Of a stretch of DNA of 64,000 nt, positions 1 through 8,531 are shown in pieces. Numbering within the stretch: the first letter of the stretch is position 1; the number at the start of each line of letters is the position of its first letter. This stretch comes from Gp13-AA77 sp035578005 (GTDB taxonomy: Bacteria; Acidobacteriota; Terriglobia; UBA7540): the NCBI GenBank assembly GCA_035578005.1, contig DATJYK010000243.1:26328-90327 (forward strand). The letters are read 5' to 3'. The translations under genes were made by a program, and so were the position numbers. The notes under the pieces are model-generated. The model saw nothing but the letters and a program-made list of their open reading frames with translations, was not told the origin of the DNA and did no database searches.

Positions 1-1446
1 CCAGCGGCTCTTGATGTAGTCGCAAATGCGTCCGGCCTGGAAATAGGAGACAAGCACTTGGCTGGGGTACTCGGGGCGCACGAACCCGCGGTCGAGATCC
101 GCCACCGGGAGCAGTTTCTTGTCGCGAACCGCAACCAGAATCTCAGGCGTGACTCGGTCACCCCACTCCGGCGAGGCTTCTGTCTCCTCGTGGACGGCTA
201 AGCCTTCCGTGAACCAGCGCGGCACGCGATGGTTAGTGGCGGTGAGAATGAACACGTGGCTCATCTCATGCCGCAGCGTGCTGGCCCAGTTAAAGCTGCC
301 AGGCTCGCGGCTGGACGGGCTGTCCATGGCGACAACCTCACCAAACGTCACGCCAAGCGCGCCCAGGCCCGGCATGCCCATGGTGCGAACCGCGAAGTCT
401 TCGTGGTTCGGGTACACCTCCACCTGCACCGGCCCCGGCAGCGTCATTTTGTATTTCTTTTCGTAGTCCGCGATGTTTCGTCTCACCTGCTCTTCAAGAT
501 AAGGCCGCAGCAGGTCGGCTTCCTTCTTGTCGAGCTTCAGAATCAACGCGGGTTCCTTGATGGTGACGAAGTTCTGGTAGCTGTCGAGGAGGCGAAGGCT
601 GTTCACGGTAGCAGCGTCTCTGTAATCGTGGTCGTAACACATCTCGAGCTGCCGGCGCGCTTCCTGGTCCTGGCCGAGCCGCATGAGATTGACGCCGAGA
701 TCCGAGCGCGCCGACCAAAGCTCCGGGTCGAGCGCCACCGCCTGGCGGTAGTAACTCACGGCGTCTTCCCACCGGTAGTTCAACACGAGGTGGTGCGCGA
801 TGAGGGCCCAGGCCTGCCCGTAAGCGGGATTCACTTGCCGCACCTTGTCGAGCCATGGGTCAGGCGATCGGTCAGCCAGCACTTCGCTAGCGGCGTGAAT
901 GGCCATCGCGTCCAGCGCTTCGGGAGAGAGCTTCAGAGCCTGATCGGTCTGCGCGAGAGCCTGCTGGGTGTCGGAGTCTTCCAACGCCAGGCTGGCCATC
1001 AGCTCGTGGGCTTCAACAAGCTTGGGATCAAGCTCCAGCGCCTTGGTGGTCCATTCGATGGCCTTGCTGTCAAAGCCGTCAGCGCTGACCAGCGCGAGCC
1101 CCAAATAAGCCCGGGCATTCTTGCTGTCTCGCTGCAACGCTTCCTTGAACAAATCCTCGGCTTCGGCGTTGTTGAAGCGTTCATGCAACAGCAGGCCCCA
1201 GCGGACGCGGTAATTCGCGTTTTGGTCTGATTGCGCTACAGCGATGCGGAACTGGTCGTTTGCCTCCTGGTATCTTTCGAGGCCCCAGTACCCTTCGGCA
1301 CGAAGGTAAGGATCGCGGGTCTGCGTGAGATCTTCGAAACACTTCTGCGCTTCGGCGTTGCGGCCGTGCTTCCGCAGAGCCTGGCAGCCCTCAGGAGTGG
1401 CTCCATAAGCCAGGCCGGCGGCAGCCAGTATGATGATGCCTACCAA
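1..1446 (-). CDS. Secreted TPR protein with peptidase MA-like domain (3' end outside window)
   Basis: The reading frame is open from about 1446 to the window edge, so the C-terminus is missing. I chose a TTG at 1444-1446 because a GGGGAG Shine-Dalgarno lies about 8 nt upstream and the first residues (VGIIILAAAGLAYGA) form a Sec signal peptide. The next 250 or so residues are TPR-like helical repeats (e.g. RAYLGLALVSADGFDSKAIE). After them come a basic region and the zinc-protease motif HEMSH (codons 270 to 256), followed by WFTEGLAVHEE, the usual glutamate-containing second motif of gluzincins. This TPR plus peptidase MA-like arrangement is typical of secreted acidobacterial proteins; the substrate is unknown. 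The frame also runs upstream without a stop into a REP-like repeat, so an earlier start cannot be excluded. Confidence 0.8.
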   Translation of the reverse strand, partial: MVGIIILAAAGLAYGATPEGCQALRKHGRNAEAQKCFEDLTQTRDPYLRAEGYWGLERYQEANDQFRIAVAQSDQNANYRVRWGLLLHERFNNAEAEDLFKEALQRDSKNARAYLGLALVSADGFDSKAIEWTTKALELDPKLVEAHELMASLALEDSDTQQALAQTDQALKLSPEALDAMAIHAASEVLADRSPDPWLDKVRQVNPAYGQAWALIAHHLVLNYRWEDAVSYYRQAVALDPELWSARSDLGVNLMRLGQDQEARRQLEMCYDHDYRDAATVNSLRLLDSYQNFVTIKEPALILKLDKKEADLLRPYLEEQVRRNIADYEKKYKMTLPGPVQVEVYPNHEDFAVRTMGMPGLGALGVTFGEVVAMDSPSSREPGSFNWASTLRHEMSHVFILTATNHRVPRWFTEGLAVHEETEASPEWGDRVTPEILVAVRDKKLLPVADLDRGFVRPEYPSQVLVSYFQAGRICDYIKSRW

Positions 1447-1499
1447 CCCGCATTTCTCCCCTGGGCTCGAAAAGGACTGAAGGATTTTTAGGAAACCTC

Positions 1500-1584
1500 G
1501 TGGATTCCCGCCTTCGCGGGAATGACTGCGTCGGGAAGAGCTTCCACATTGAACGATGTCATCCCCGCGAAGGCGGGGATCCAC
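1500..1584. repeat. Pair of REP-like palindromes
   Basis: Two inverted copies of a dispersed palindrome lie here: TGGATTCCCGCCTTCGCGGG at about 1501-1520 (continuing GAATGAC) and the opposite orientation GTCATCCCCGCGAAGGCGGG at about 1558-1577. Related pairs occur at 29896-29982 and 44749-44836. The pair sits between the TPR gene and the caspase-fold gene and covers the promoter side of the TPR gene. Confidence 0.8.
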
Positions 1585-1685
1585 TCTTCGCGCTGCCAAG
1601 CACGAGTTTTCGCACACACTCAGAAGCCCCGCCCTCTGCGAATCCTGAAAAGGAATGCAAGCTAATGAGGCTCCCTTTGCGCAGT

Positions 1686-2723
1686 TCACTTGTCCAGCTC
1701 CTCTTGCACGCGCGCCAACTCTACCAACGCGTCGGTGAGCTGCTTCTTGTAGTCTTCCTGCGATATTGCCGCCTTCTCGTACTTTAGGGTGTCAATGCGG
1801 CGCTCGATCTCCTCCTTTTTGGCCAGCAGAGCGCGCTTAGCCGGATCGTTCGCCGCCTTCTGTGCCGCACCTATACGCAGGAGTACGAAGTTCGACAGCA
1901 GGAGACCCTCGCCGCTCTCCACCGACGGCTGGCGCACCGCTTCGTTCTTCCCGGTGTCATCGAATACGGCGTGTTCGGTGGCCAGACGCTTCTCAGATTC
2001 GTAGAACTCCGTGGTTTTGCGTTCCGCGTATTGGAACGCTTCGAGGGCGCTGACGGAGTCATTCTTGTCAACGTCCGCGTCGGGATCATGAAGGGCCTCG
2101 ACCCAGTAGCGGGCAAAGATGGTCGCATTCTTTTCAGAGCCGTTCTTAGTGGCGGCAATCACGCCGCGTCCGGGCCTTTCAAGAGCGGGAATCGAACCTC
2201 CGCTGGCACTCGTCGTATTCACGATCAACTGCCGCTTCGCAGGAACACTGTCGCACAACTGGGCGAGTTCGACGCCCGAGACATCAGGGCCGACGAGGTT
2301 GAATTTGTATTCGACGCCGTCAAAGGAGCCATGGCCGATGAGTACCAGCACGAGATCATCTTCCGGCTTGGCTTCATGGGCGACCGCAGCCAGGGTGTCG
2401 CGCAGGTGTTCCCGAGTTGCATCGTTGCCGGTGAGCGTATAGACGTGCGCATCGGCGCCCGATGCCTTGAAGGTTTTGTCCAGATCCTGGGCGAGACCAG
2501 TGAATCGCTGCTCGTAATCAGGTTCTCCACCCAAGCCGGCGACCGTCACGTAATAGACGGCGGCTTGGGCGGGAAGCGCCGCCAGAATTACGGCTCCGAT
2601 CCATAAGCTCCAGCGTGTGGTCCCCAGAAGAGCCCTGGGAGCGCGGGCGTCTCGCCCGCTCTTCGGCCTTCTCTCAAAACGCACGGCGGGCGAGACGCCC
2701 GCGCTCCCAGGGTGGCCGATCAC
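1686..2723 (-). CDS. Caspase-fold (C13/C14-like) secreted protein, catalytic Cys apparently replaced
   Basis: The N-terminus contains a hydrophobic export segment (WIGAVILAALPAQA), then a caspase/legumain-like Rossmann core. The His motif is clear (VLVLIGHGSFDG). The strand that should carry the nucleophile reads LIVNTTSASGGS, so the usual C-x-S-G pattern appears as S-A-S-G. The C-terminus is a charged coiled coil (ALLAKKEEIERRIDTLKYEK). The start is uncertain. GTG at 2721-2723 overlaps the upstream stop (GTGTGA), which suggests coupling, but the first ~35 codons would then translate a dispersed 27-bp inverted repeat; ATG at 2753 is an alternative. It directly follows the membrane VWA-like gene and may act with it. 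The family call is fairly sure; enzymatic activity is doubtful. Confidence 0.7.
   Translation of the reverse strand: MIGHPGSAGVSPAVRFERRPKSGRDARAPRALLGTTRWSLWIGAVILAALPAQAAVYYVTVAGLGGEPDYEQRFTGLAQDLDKTFKASGADAHVYTLTGNDATREHLRDTLAAVAHEAKPEDDLVLVLIGHGSFDGVEYKFNLVGPDVSGVELAQLCDSVPAKRQLIVNTTSASGGSIPALERPGRGVIAATKNGSEKNATIFARYWVEALHDPDADVDKNDSVSALEAFQYAERKTTEFYESEKRLATEHAVFDDTGKNEAVRQPSVESGEGLLLSNFVLLRIGAAQKAANDPAKRALLAKKEEIERRIDTLKYEKAAISQEDYKKQLTDALVELARVQEELDK
2633..2712. repeat. Perfect 27-bp inverted repeat element
   Basis: The arms 2633-2659 and 2686-2712 are exact reverse complements (beginning CCCTGGGAGCGCGGGCGTCT) around a 26-nt loop. Translated copies (AGVSPA...GRDARAP) are a familiar dispersed intergenic element in Acidobacteria and Planctomycetes. 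Here it lies in the 5' part of the downstream gene's open frame. Confidence 0.85.
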
Positions 2724-5026
2724 ACAACACCCCACTTGCGGCGCAGCAGCCATTCGGTACCCAGCAGTGCCAGAATCAGCAAAAAGACGGCCGGCATGTT
2801 CCACAGGTCCTTGGTCTCGCGAACCGTAATTCCCGCTTCGGAGTAACCAATCTCGCTCGGGAGCTTGGACAAGTCCTGAGGCCGCCAATAGCGTCCTCCG
2901 GTTTCTTCCGAAAGCTTCTGCAGCAGTTCGCGATTCTGCTCCGTGTGGAAATTCTCGGCAACTCCGTCCATGCGCTCGAAGCTCGCGATATCACGGCCCT
3001 CTCCATCACCGAGCTTGGCCACTACTTCGGCCTGGTACCCGCCGGGCGTGTCCGCGGTCCACTCACCATGATACAGCCCCGCCGTGCGCGAATCGGGCGT
3101 CAACTCCACCACCTCCGAGTTCACTCCGGGCCCGGAAATACGAGCTTCCACCTGGGCGTCGGATTCCGGCAGATAATCTTTGTCCCGGACCTCGGCGGAA
3201 AACTTGACGTGACCCTCGTCGAACAGGATGGGACTCGCCACCGAAGCAGTCACACGGCCCGGAGTGTCCGTGACTAACCAGCGCAGTAATTGGCGCCAGA
3301 ATATAACGTGGCTTTGATCTTCCAGAGACACGCTCATTCGCCAGCGCCAAGTTCCTCCCGTAGCCAGCAGGGCAGTCCGGCCGCGGCCGTAGTTTTCGGT
3401 GATCAGCAAGGGCAATCTTCCGTGGCCGGTGTTCATTTGCACCAGCACCACCGCGCCGGGTTTGGGCGTGCCTGCATCTTGGTAATTCATCAGGTAGGGA
3501 AGTTGTTTCCAGCGCTTCGCGTTGTCGTCCGGGTCTTCCACCAGGCGGCAAATGATACTGTCGGCGCCGGCCGGGGTCAGTTCGGCCGTGGCTGGGTCGC
3601 GCACGAACGTGTCCTTCCTGTTGGGGAGGACCACCGGAAGCAAGTCAGCCAGGCTGGAGGAACTCCAGCCCCCGTCGGCCAGCGCGAAGCGGCCGCCGAG
3701 GAACAAGAGCCCGCCGCCGCGCTGGTCAACGAACTGCTTGATGAGTGCTTGCTGTTGCGGTGTGAAGTAACTCACTTCAACCGACCCGATGATGAGGCCC
3801 TGGTACCCAAAGAGGCTCTCGCTGCTCGAAGGGAAGCCATCGGCCAGTTCGTCGGGGTTGTCGACTCCCTGCCGGTATATCTTGTTCTCGGTCGTCCGGA
3901 CCAGTGAGGTCAGTTGAACGTTGGGGTCGTCATCCTCAGCCCGGCGGATGAATTTGTATTCCCAGCGCGGCTCGCCTTCCATATAAAGGATGCGGCGTTT
4001 GTCGGCCCGAACGTCCACCAGGCGCACCATGCTGTTGTTTGATGAATTCTCTTCGTCGGGCAAAGTGTCGATGGAGAACTGAAAAGCCTTCTCGCCGGCG
4101 GATCCCACATCGAAAAGCAGGGTCTCGCCTTGGATTTCACCGTCGCGACCGAAGGTGACCTCGCGAGCGCCCACCGTCTTCGCCCCATCGCGAACTCGAA
4201 GCATGGACTTGCGGCCCGAGTACCCGCGCTGGTGAAACTTGACCGTCGCCGCCAGCCGTGAGCCGGCCAGGGTGCGAGGCGCTACCTCGACGTCATTGAT
4301 TTCTACGTCGCGGTCCATCTGTTCCCGCCCGAAGCCGACGGTGTGCACCGGAATGCGGCGCTGGCGGAGGGCGGCCATCGTCTCGCGGTCGATGCCGCCC
4401 GTGTTGTCAGAGCCGTCGCTCAGCAGCACCACGGCTCCGATCGGCAGATCGGAGGTCTCTTCAGTCAGTTGTTTGAGGCTGTCACCGATGCGCGTCGCCG
4501 TCGCTGAGGGCGGGCCGGAGGCCGCAAGCCCCGCCAGACCTGGAATGCGGCTAACGTGAGTGTCGAGGTTATAGAGGCGCGTCTGAAACTTCTTCTGCAA
4601 ATCCGTCAACACGCCCGAGTTGAGGGCCTGAATGGCCCGCGCCTCGCGCGTGGTCCCATCCTCCGTGATCGCCATGCTGCGCGAATCATCCACCAGCACG
4701 GCGACGATATTCTGCTGTGGTTTGAGTTCAGCCACCACGATGGCCGGCCTCCAAAGCAAAATGAGCACCAGCGCGACCACGGCGGACTCGAAGAGCCAGA
4801 TTAGAGCGCCGCGCCAAGTCCTCAGGTTGGAGGCCGCGCCGGGCAGGCGCGAACGAATCTGCACCGCCAAGCCGCCAGCAGCCGCGAGGATCAGCAGCAC
4901 AAGGATCCAGCGAGACCAACCGCTTTGCAGGATAAACTCACCCTTAGAGAAAACCGCCACCGGATATTTGAAAAGTAAATGGAACACGTTGTCACAGCCG
5001 GTGCATCGAGTAGAAGCATCCGTCAA
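2720..5026 (-). CDS. Membrane protein with VWA-like and glutamine-amidotransferase-like domains
   Basis: A 768-residue frame with two N-terminal transmembrane helices (around WILVLLILAAAGGLAV and ESAVVALVLILLW). A von Willebrand A-like domain follows, with the MIDAS-type sequence VDDSRSMAI and later LLSDGSDNTGG. A class-I amidotransferase-like segment (GLLFLGGRFALADGG) comes next, then an Ig-like region and a final transmembrane helix (MPAVFLLILALLGTEWLL) near the C-terminus. This matches the large BatA-related membrane proteins of Acidobacteria, usually near MoxR/Bat genes. ATG at 5026 is taken, but GTG at 4987 (FHLLFKYPVAVFSKGEF) would give an N-terminus more like relatives as I recall them. 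The stop overlaps the possible GTG start of the next gene. Confidence 0.8.
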   Translation of the reverse strand: MTDASTRCTGCDNVFHLLFKYPVAVFSKGEFILQSGWSRWILVLLILAAAGGLAVQIRSRLPGAASNLRTWRGALIWLFESAVVALVLILLWRPAIVVAELKPQQNIVAVLVDDSRSMAITEDGTTREARAIQALNSGVLTDLQKKFQTRLYNLDTHVSRIPGLAGLAASGPPSATATRIGDSLKQLTEETSDLPIGAVVLLSDGSDNTGGIDRETMAALRQRRIPVHTVGFGREQMDRDVEINDVEVAPRTLAGSRLAATVKFHQRGYSGRKSMLRVRDGAKTVGAREVTFGRDGEIQGETLLFDVGSAGEKAFQFSIDTLPDEENSSNNSMVRLVDVRADKRRILYMEGEPRWEYKFIRRAEDDDPNVQLTSLVRTTENKIYRQGVDNPDELADGFPSSSESLFGYQGLIIGSVEVSYFTPQQQALIKQFVDQRGGGLLFLGGRFALADGGWSSSSLADLLPVVLPNRKDTFVRDPATAELTPAGADSIICRLVEDPDDNAKRWKQLPYLMNYQDAGTPKPGAVVLVQMNTGHGRLPLLITENYGRGRTALLATGGTWRWRMSVSLEDQSHVIFWRQLLRWLVTDTPGRVTASVASPILFDEGHVKFSAEVRDKDYLPESDAQVEARISGPGVNSEVVELTPDSRTAGLYHGEWTADTPGGYQAEVVAKLGDGEGRDIASFERMDGVAENFHTEQNRELLQKLSEETGGRYWRPQDLSKLPSEIGYSEAGITVRETKDLWNMPAVFLLILALLGTEWLLRRKWGVV

Positions 5027-5354
5027 CGCTTTGACGCGTCAAGCCGAGCAAACGGGACAGCTCTTACCGACGGGTTCTATGATGCTATTACTTTCGAATA
5101 GGCGTTCATTGCCACGAGTCATTTCTCAATCGTGCTCGTTTCCCCTGCGGCTTCCGGCAGCACATCCGTTACGTTACTAAGCCACGGCCCGCACCGCAAT
5201 CCTGAATCATCGCCATTAGATATTGCGATCACAGACCGACAATCTTTTTAAAGACCGCCGCATCTAATGGAGGCGAGAAAGCTGCCCTCACCCATTCACC
5301 TGTTACAGTTGTGTTTAACGCAGTTGTTGAGACTTAAACTTGGAGGTGAAACTT
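5027..5354. other. Intergenic region between divergent genes
   Basis: No coding frame is supported. It must hold promoters for the leftward membrane-protein gene and the rightward HAD gene. A small palindromic motif (TTGACGCGTCAA) is at about 5031-5042. Otherwise I see only the Shine-Dalgarno GGAGGTGA at 5342-5349 that sets the HAD start. Confidence 0.5.
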
Positions 5355-6203
5355 ATGCAAGAGGTGAATTTCTTGGCGAAACACTATTTGCTGGCCAGCG
5401 ATTTCGATCAGACGCTGAGCTTTAACGATTCGGGCTTGGTGTTGAGCGAGTTGGTGGGAATTCCGGCCAAGGAGTTTGAGCGCAAGGTTGCGATTCTGGC
5501 CGAGCAGAATTTTGTCCAGCAAGGTGGTGAGCTCAGCTACCTGCTGCTGCATGACCCGGATTACCGCAAGCGAGTGCGCAAGCAGCACCTCTCGGAGGCG
5601 GGCAAGGGAGTGCATCTGAAGAAGAACATCAAGCAGCTCTCTGAATTTGTGGGTAATGCCATTGACAGTTATCACTTCGACTTTCACGTGATTTCGGCGT
5701 CGCCTCAGGAGGTGATGGAGTCCGCTCTCGAAGGCATCATCGCGCCTGATCACATCCACGGCACGCGGCTGGCGTTTAACGCCTCGGGCCAGATCGAGTC
5801 GATTGTGCGAGTCAACGCCGGCTACGGCAAGGTTGCCGTACTGGGCGGCCTGCAGCGAAAGCTGCAAATTGCGCCGGAGCGCATCACCTACGTGGGCGAC
5901 GGCAGCTCCGACGTTCACGTGATGCTCCACGTCAACCGCCGTGACGGCTTCACCATTGCGGTTTCGCAAGCGCGGTATCTGGCACCCATCGCCAAACGAT
6001 CCGTGCTGAGCGACGACGCTCTTAGCATCCTGGTGCCGATCCTGGAAGAGGTCGTCGGGTGGGACACTGCCCAGATTCGGTCCTTTTTCGAGGAGCACGG
6101 CCTGCTGATTCAGGAATGGGATCGTGTGAGAGCAGACTGGGTGACGATCGCGGCCAGCCCAGTTCTCAACCCGGCGGGGAGTAGCGCCGCGGAAACCAAG
6201 TAG
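5355..6203 (+). CDS. HAD-superfamily phosphatase (PSPase-like, subfamily IB)
   Basis: The start is ATG 5355, preceded by GGAGGTGA 5-6 nt upstream; a TTG at 5340 in the same frame lacks this support. The nucleophile motif I is DFDQT (residues 16-20), motif II is VISASP, and motif IV is GDGSSD. These are the catalytic loops of Mg2+-dependent phosphoserine-phosphatase-like HAD enzymes, which pass phosphate through the first Asp. At 282 aa it is slightly longer than SerB-type enzymes, with an acidic C-terminal extension (LIPILEEVVG to the end). No signal peptide is present, so it is cytoplasmic. It stands alone and the substrate cannot be inferred. Confidence 0.85.
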   Translation: MQEVNFLAKHYLLASDFDQTLSFNDSGLVLSELVGIPAKEFERKVAILAEQNFVQQGGELSYLLLHDPDYRKRVRKQHLSEAGKGVHLKKNIKQLSEFVGNAIDSYHFDFHVISASPQEVMESALEGIIAPDHIHGTRLAFNASGQIESIVRVNAGYGKVAVLGGLQRKLQIAPERITYVGDGSSDVHVMLHVNRRDGFTIAVSQARYLAPIAKRSVLSDDALSILVPILEEVVGWDTAQIRSFFEEHGLLIQEWDRVRADWVTIAASPVLNPAGSSAAETK

Positions 6204-6205
6204 CC

Positions 6206-6278
6206 GCAATGCCCCGGCCGGCAGAGGTTTGGTGGCAACCCGCTCGCCCAAACCCGCCCGGCCGGGTCCCGGCATTGC
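6206..6278. repeat. GC-rich inverted repeat after HAD gene
   Basis: GCAATGCCCCGGCCGG at 6206-6221 pairs imperfectly with CCGGCCGGGTCCCGGCATTG ending near 6278. It starts immediately after the HAD stop, so it could end transcription, but it lacks a U-tract and may simply be another dispersed palindrome. Confidence 0.45.
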
Positions 6279-6290
6279 GTCAGTCGTGTC

Positions 6291-6520
6291 CCCTACGGCC
6301 TCAATCAACAGCATCCCAACAACCACAAAGACATCGTGAACAGGTTCTGGGAAACCGCGATAGCCTCCGCTACGCCTGGCGCATCTTGAATACGGATGCA
6401 GCGACGGCGGTGCTCTCGGCACCACGGGCATGCGCGATTGGACAACGAAAAGGGCATCCACCTGTGTCCTTCGGTTGCGCCTCTGCGGCTGAACGCGAAA
6501 CCCCAAATAAGGAAATTCCG
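6291..6520 (+). pseudogene. Decayed N-terminus of a molybdopterin oxidoreductase
   Basis: Pieces of one protein appear successively in three frames: PYGLNQQHPNNHKDIVNRFW, then NRDSLRYAWRILN, then GCSDGGALGTTGMRDWT, then GIHLCP. From memory, the series ...RYAWRIL..C.GCALGTTGMRDWT...HLC is the N-terminal region of FdhF/YdeP-type oxidoreductases. At least three frameshifts separate the blocks, and nothing recognisable continues to the formate dehydrogenase start at about 6615. It may be the dead N-terminus of an older gene whose C-terminal part was lost or replaced, or an independent relic. Confidence 0.5.
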
Positions 6521-6614
6521 GTTTATTCCAGTTCCCTCGCACTACGCAGGAGATCAACCTCTTTGTAGCCGGACGGATTCTCGGTCAAGATGTTATGATT
6601 TTTCGTAGCATGCA

Positions 6615-8522
6615 TTGGGAAGTCTTGTGGCGAAAGATATGAGAGCCCGGTTGACGCAGCCCCTGGTGCGGGAGAATGGTTCGCATCGTCCCGCGACCTG
6701 GGATGAAGCAATGGACCGCGTCGCCACGGCGTTCCGCAAATCAATCGCGAAGAAAGATCCGCGAAACTTTGGCATGTTCAGTTGTTCCAAGACCACCAAC
6801 GAACTGAACTACGCGGCGCAAAAATTCGTCCGCAGCGTCATGGGCACCAACAACATCGATAGCTGCAACCGGACTTGACACGCCCCTAGCGTCGCCGGTC
6901 TGGCGGCGGTATTCGGAGCAGGGGGCGGGACCAGCTCGTATCGCGAAATCGAAGACACCAACGTCATTCTGCTGTGGGGATCGAACGCTCGGGAAACGCA
7001 TCCGATTTTTTTTCATCATTTGCTGAAGGGCATGCACAACGGCGCTGAACTCTACGTCGTGGACCCGCGGCGCACCAGTTCCGCGCGCTGGGCCAAATTG
7101 TGGTTGGGCCTGGACGTGGGTTCCGACATTTCGCTGGCCAACGCCATGGGCCGCGAAATCATCGCCGCCGGGCTCGCCAACGAAAGGTTCATCCAAAACG
7201 CTACCAGCGGATTTGAAGCCTACAAAGCGCACGTGGAGAAATACACGCTGGAGCGGGCTGAGCGTGAAACCGGCGTTCCCGCCGAAGCCATCCGCAAGAT
7301 GGCCCATGCTTACGCCAGCGTTCCGCGCGCCCAGCTCTGCTGGACACTGGGAATCACGGAACATCACAACGCCGTGGACAACGTCGTTGCCCTCATCAAC
7401 CTGGCACTCGTCACCGGCCATGTGGGCCGCTACGGCAGCGGCGTGAATCCGCTGCGTGGACAGAACAACGTCCAGGGCGGCGGCGATATGGGCGCGATTC
7501 CCGACCGCCTTACCGGCTTCCAGCATGTTGAGAACGATCAATTGCGCGCCAAGTTCGAAAAAGCCTGGGGTGTGAAGATTCAGCCCAAGCGTGGCTGGCA
7601 CCTGAGCGATATGTTTGAGGCTATGGAGCACGGTCACCTCACGACACTGTACGTGCTGGGCGAGAATCCCGCCGACTCTGAGGCCGACCGGCATCGCACC
7701 CTGAAGCGGCTGGGCGGGCTGGAATTCCTTCTGGTCCAGGATCTTTTCTATACCAAGACCGCCGAACTCGCTGACGTGGTGCTGCCCGCGGCCGCTGGCG
7801 CTTTTGAAAGCGAAGGCACCGTGACTTCCAGCGAGCGCCGCGTGCAGCGGGTCCGCCGTACCGTGCCGTCTCCCGCCGGCGTTCGTGACGATCTTGAGAT
7901 CATTTTTGACCTGGCTCGCCGCCTCGGCCATGACTGGGGCACGCCCCATCCCGAAGCGATTTGGAATGAGTTGCGCCTCCTGAGCCCCATGCATGCGGGC
8001 ATGAGCTACCGGCGCCTGGAAGAAATGGGCGGCATTCAGTGGCCGTGCTATGACGAGTCGCATCCCGGAGAAATGTTTCTCCACGGGCGGCTGTGGAGCG
8101 AACCGTTGATTGGCCCTCGAGCGCCGTTTAGCGTGGTGGAATTCGAGCCTCCAGTTGACCGGCTCGACAAGCAATATCCCATTCGCCTCACCACCGGCCG
8201 TCGGCTCGACGATTACAACACCGGCGTTCAAAGCGGAAGATATTTGTCGCCGCTGCGGCGCAAAGAAGCGCTGGCAGTTTCTCCGGAAGACGGTCTGCTC
8301 TATAAGCTGCGTGAAGGTGAAAAGGTCCGTGTGACCTCCAGGCGCGGTTCACTCGTTGCACCGGTGCGCTTTGATTCGGGGTTGCGTCCGGGCCTCGCGT
8401 TCTTATCAGTCCACGCTCACGACCAGGTAGCAACGAACGAGCTGACGATTGACGCCGTGGACCCTAAATCAGGCACCTCGGAGTTCAAGGCAGCGGCCAT
8501 TCGGATTGAAAAGGTACATTAG
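6615..8522 (+). CDS. fdhA: Formate dehydrogenase catalytic (Mo/W-bis-MGD) subunit, selenoprotein, N-terminal domain encoded separately
   Basis: The frame continues through a TGA at 6876-6878, read as selenocysteine (residue 88) in the context CNRT-U-HAPSVAGLAAVFG. Sec followed by His is the active-site pair of E. coli FdhF. Downstream landmarks are molybdopterin-enzyme sequences NVILLWGSNARETHP, NPLRGQNNVQGGGDMGA, YVLGENPADSEAD, DVVLPAAAGAFESEGT and the C-terminal dinucleotide-binding domain (PIRLTTGRRLDDYNTG). The protein lacks the N-terminal Cys-x2-Cys-x3-Cys [4Fe-4S] domain of FdhA; that segment is at the end of the gene at 10457. The start is unclear: TTG 6615, GTG 6627 and ATG 6639 are in frame, and GGGAAG at 6617 favours GTG 6627. 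It oxidises formate to CO2 and passes electrons to the NuoEF-like partner. Confidence 0.88.
6876..6908 (+). promoter_or_regulatory. Sec UGA codon and bacterial SECIS hairpin
   Basis: After the UGA (6876-6878) come 18 nt, then the loop GGTCT (6897-6901) closed by GCGTCGCC/GGCGGC. C6896-G6902, C6895-G6903, G6894-C6904, C6893-G6905, T6892-G6906, G6891-C6907 and C6890-G6908 can pair. E. coli fdhF has the same GGUCU apical loop at the same 18-nt distance from UGA, as I recall it. This supports SelB-dependent readthrough rather than a nonsense mutation. Confidence 0.85.
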
Positions 8523-8531
8523 AGGATTCTA

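Noticed and set aside
229..1230. Long plus-strand frame over the TPR/peptidase gene
   Set aside because: The opposite strand carries coherent TPR repeats and HEMSH; this frame has no recognisable content and is its shadow.
6876..6878. TGA as a simple nonsense mutation splitting fdhA
   Set aside because: The codon lies exactly at the Sec/Cys active-site position next to His, and an fdhF-like hairpin follows at the correct distance.
6741..8231. 496-codon minus-strand frame
   Set aside because: Antisense to the formate dehydrogenase gene; the composition is a GC-rich shadow.
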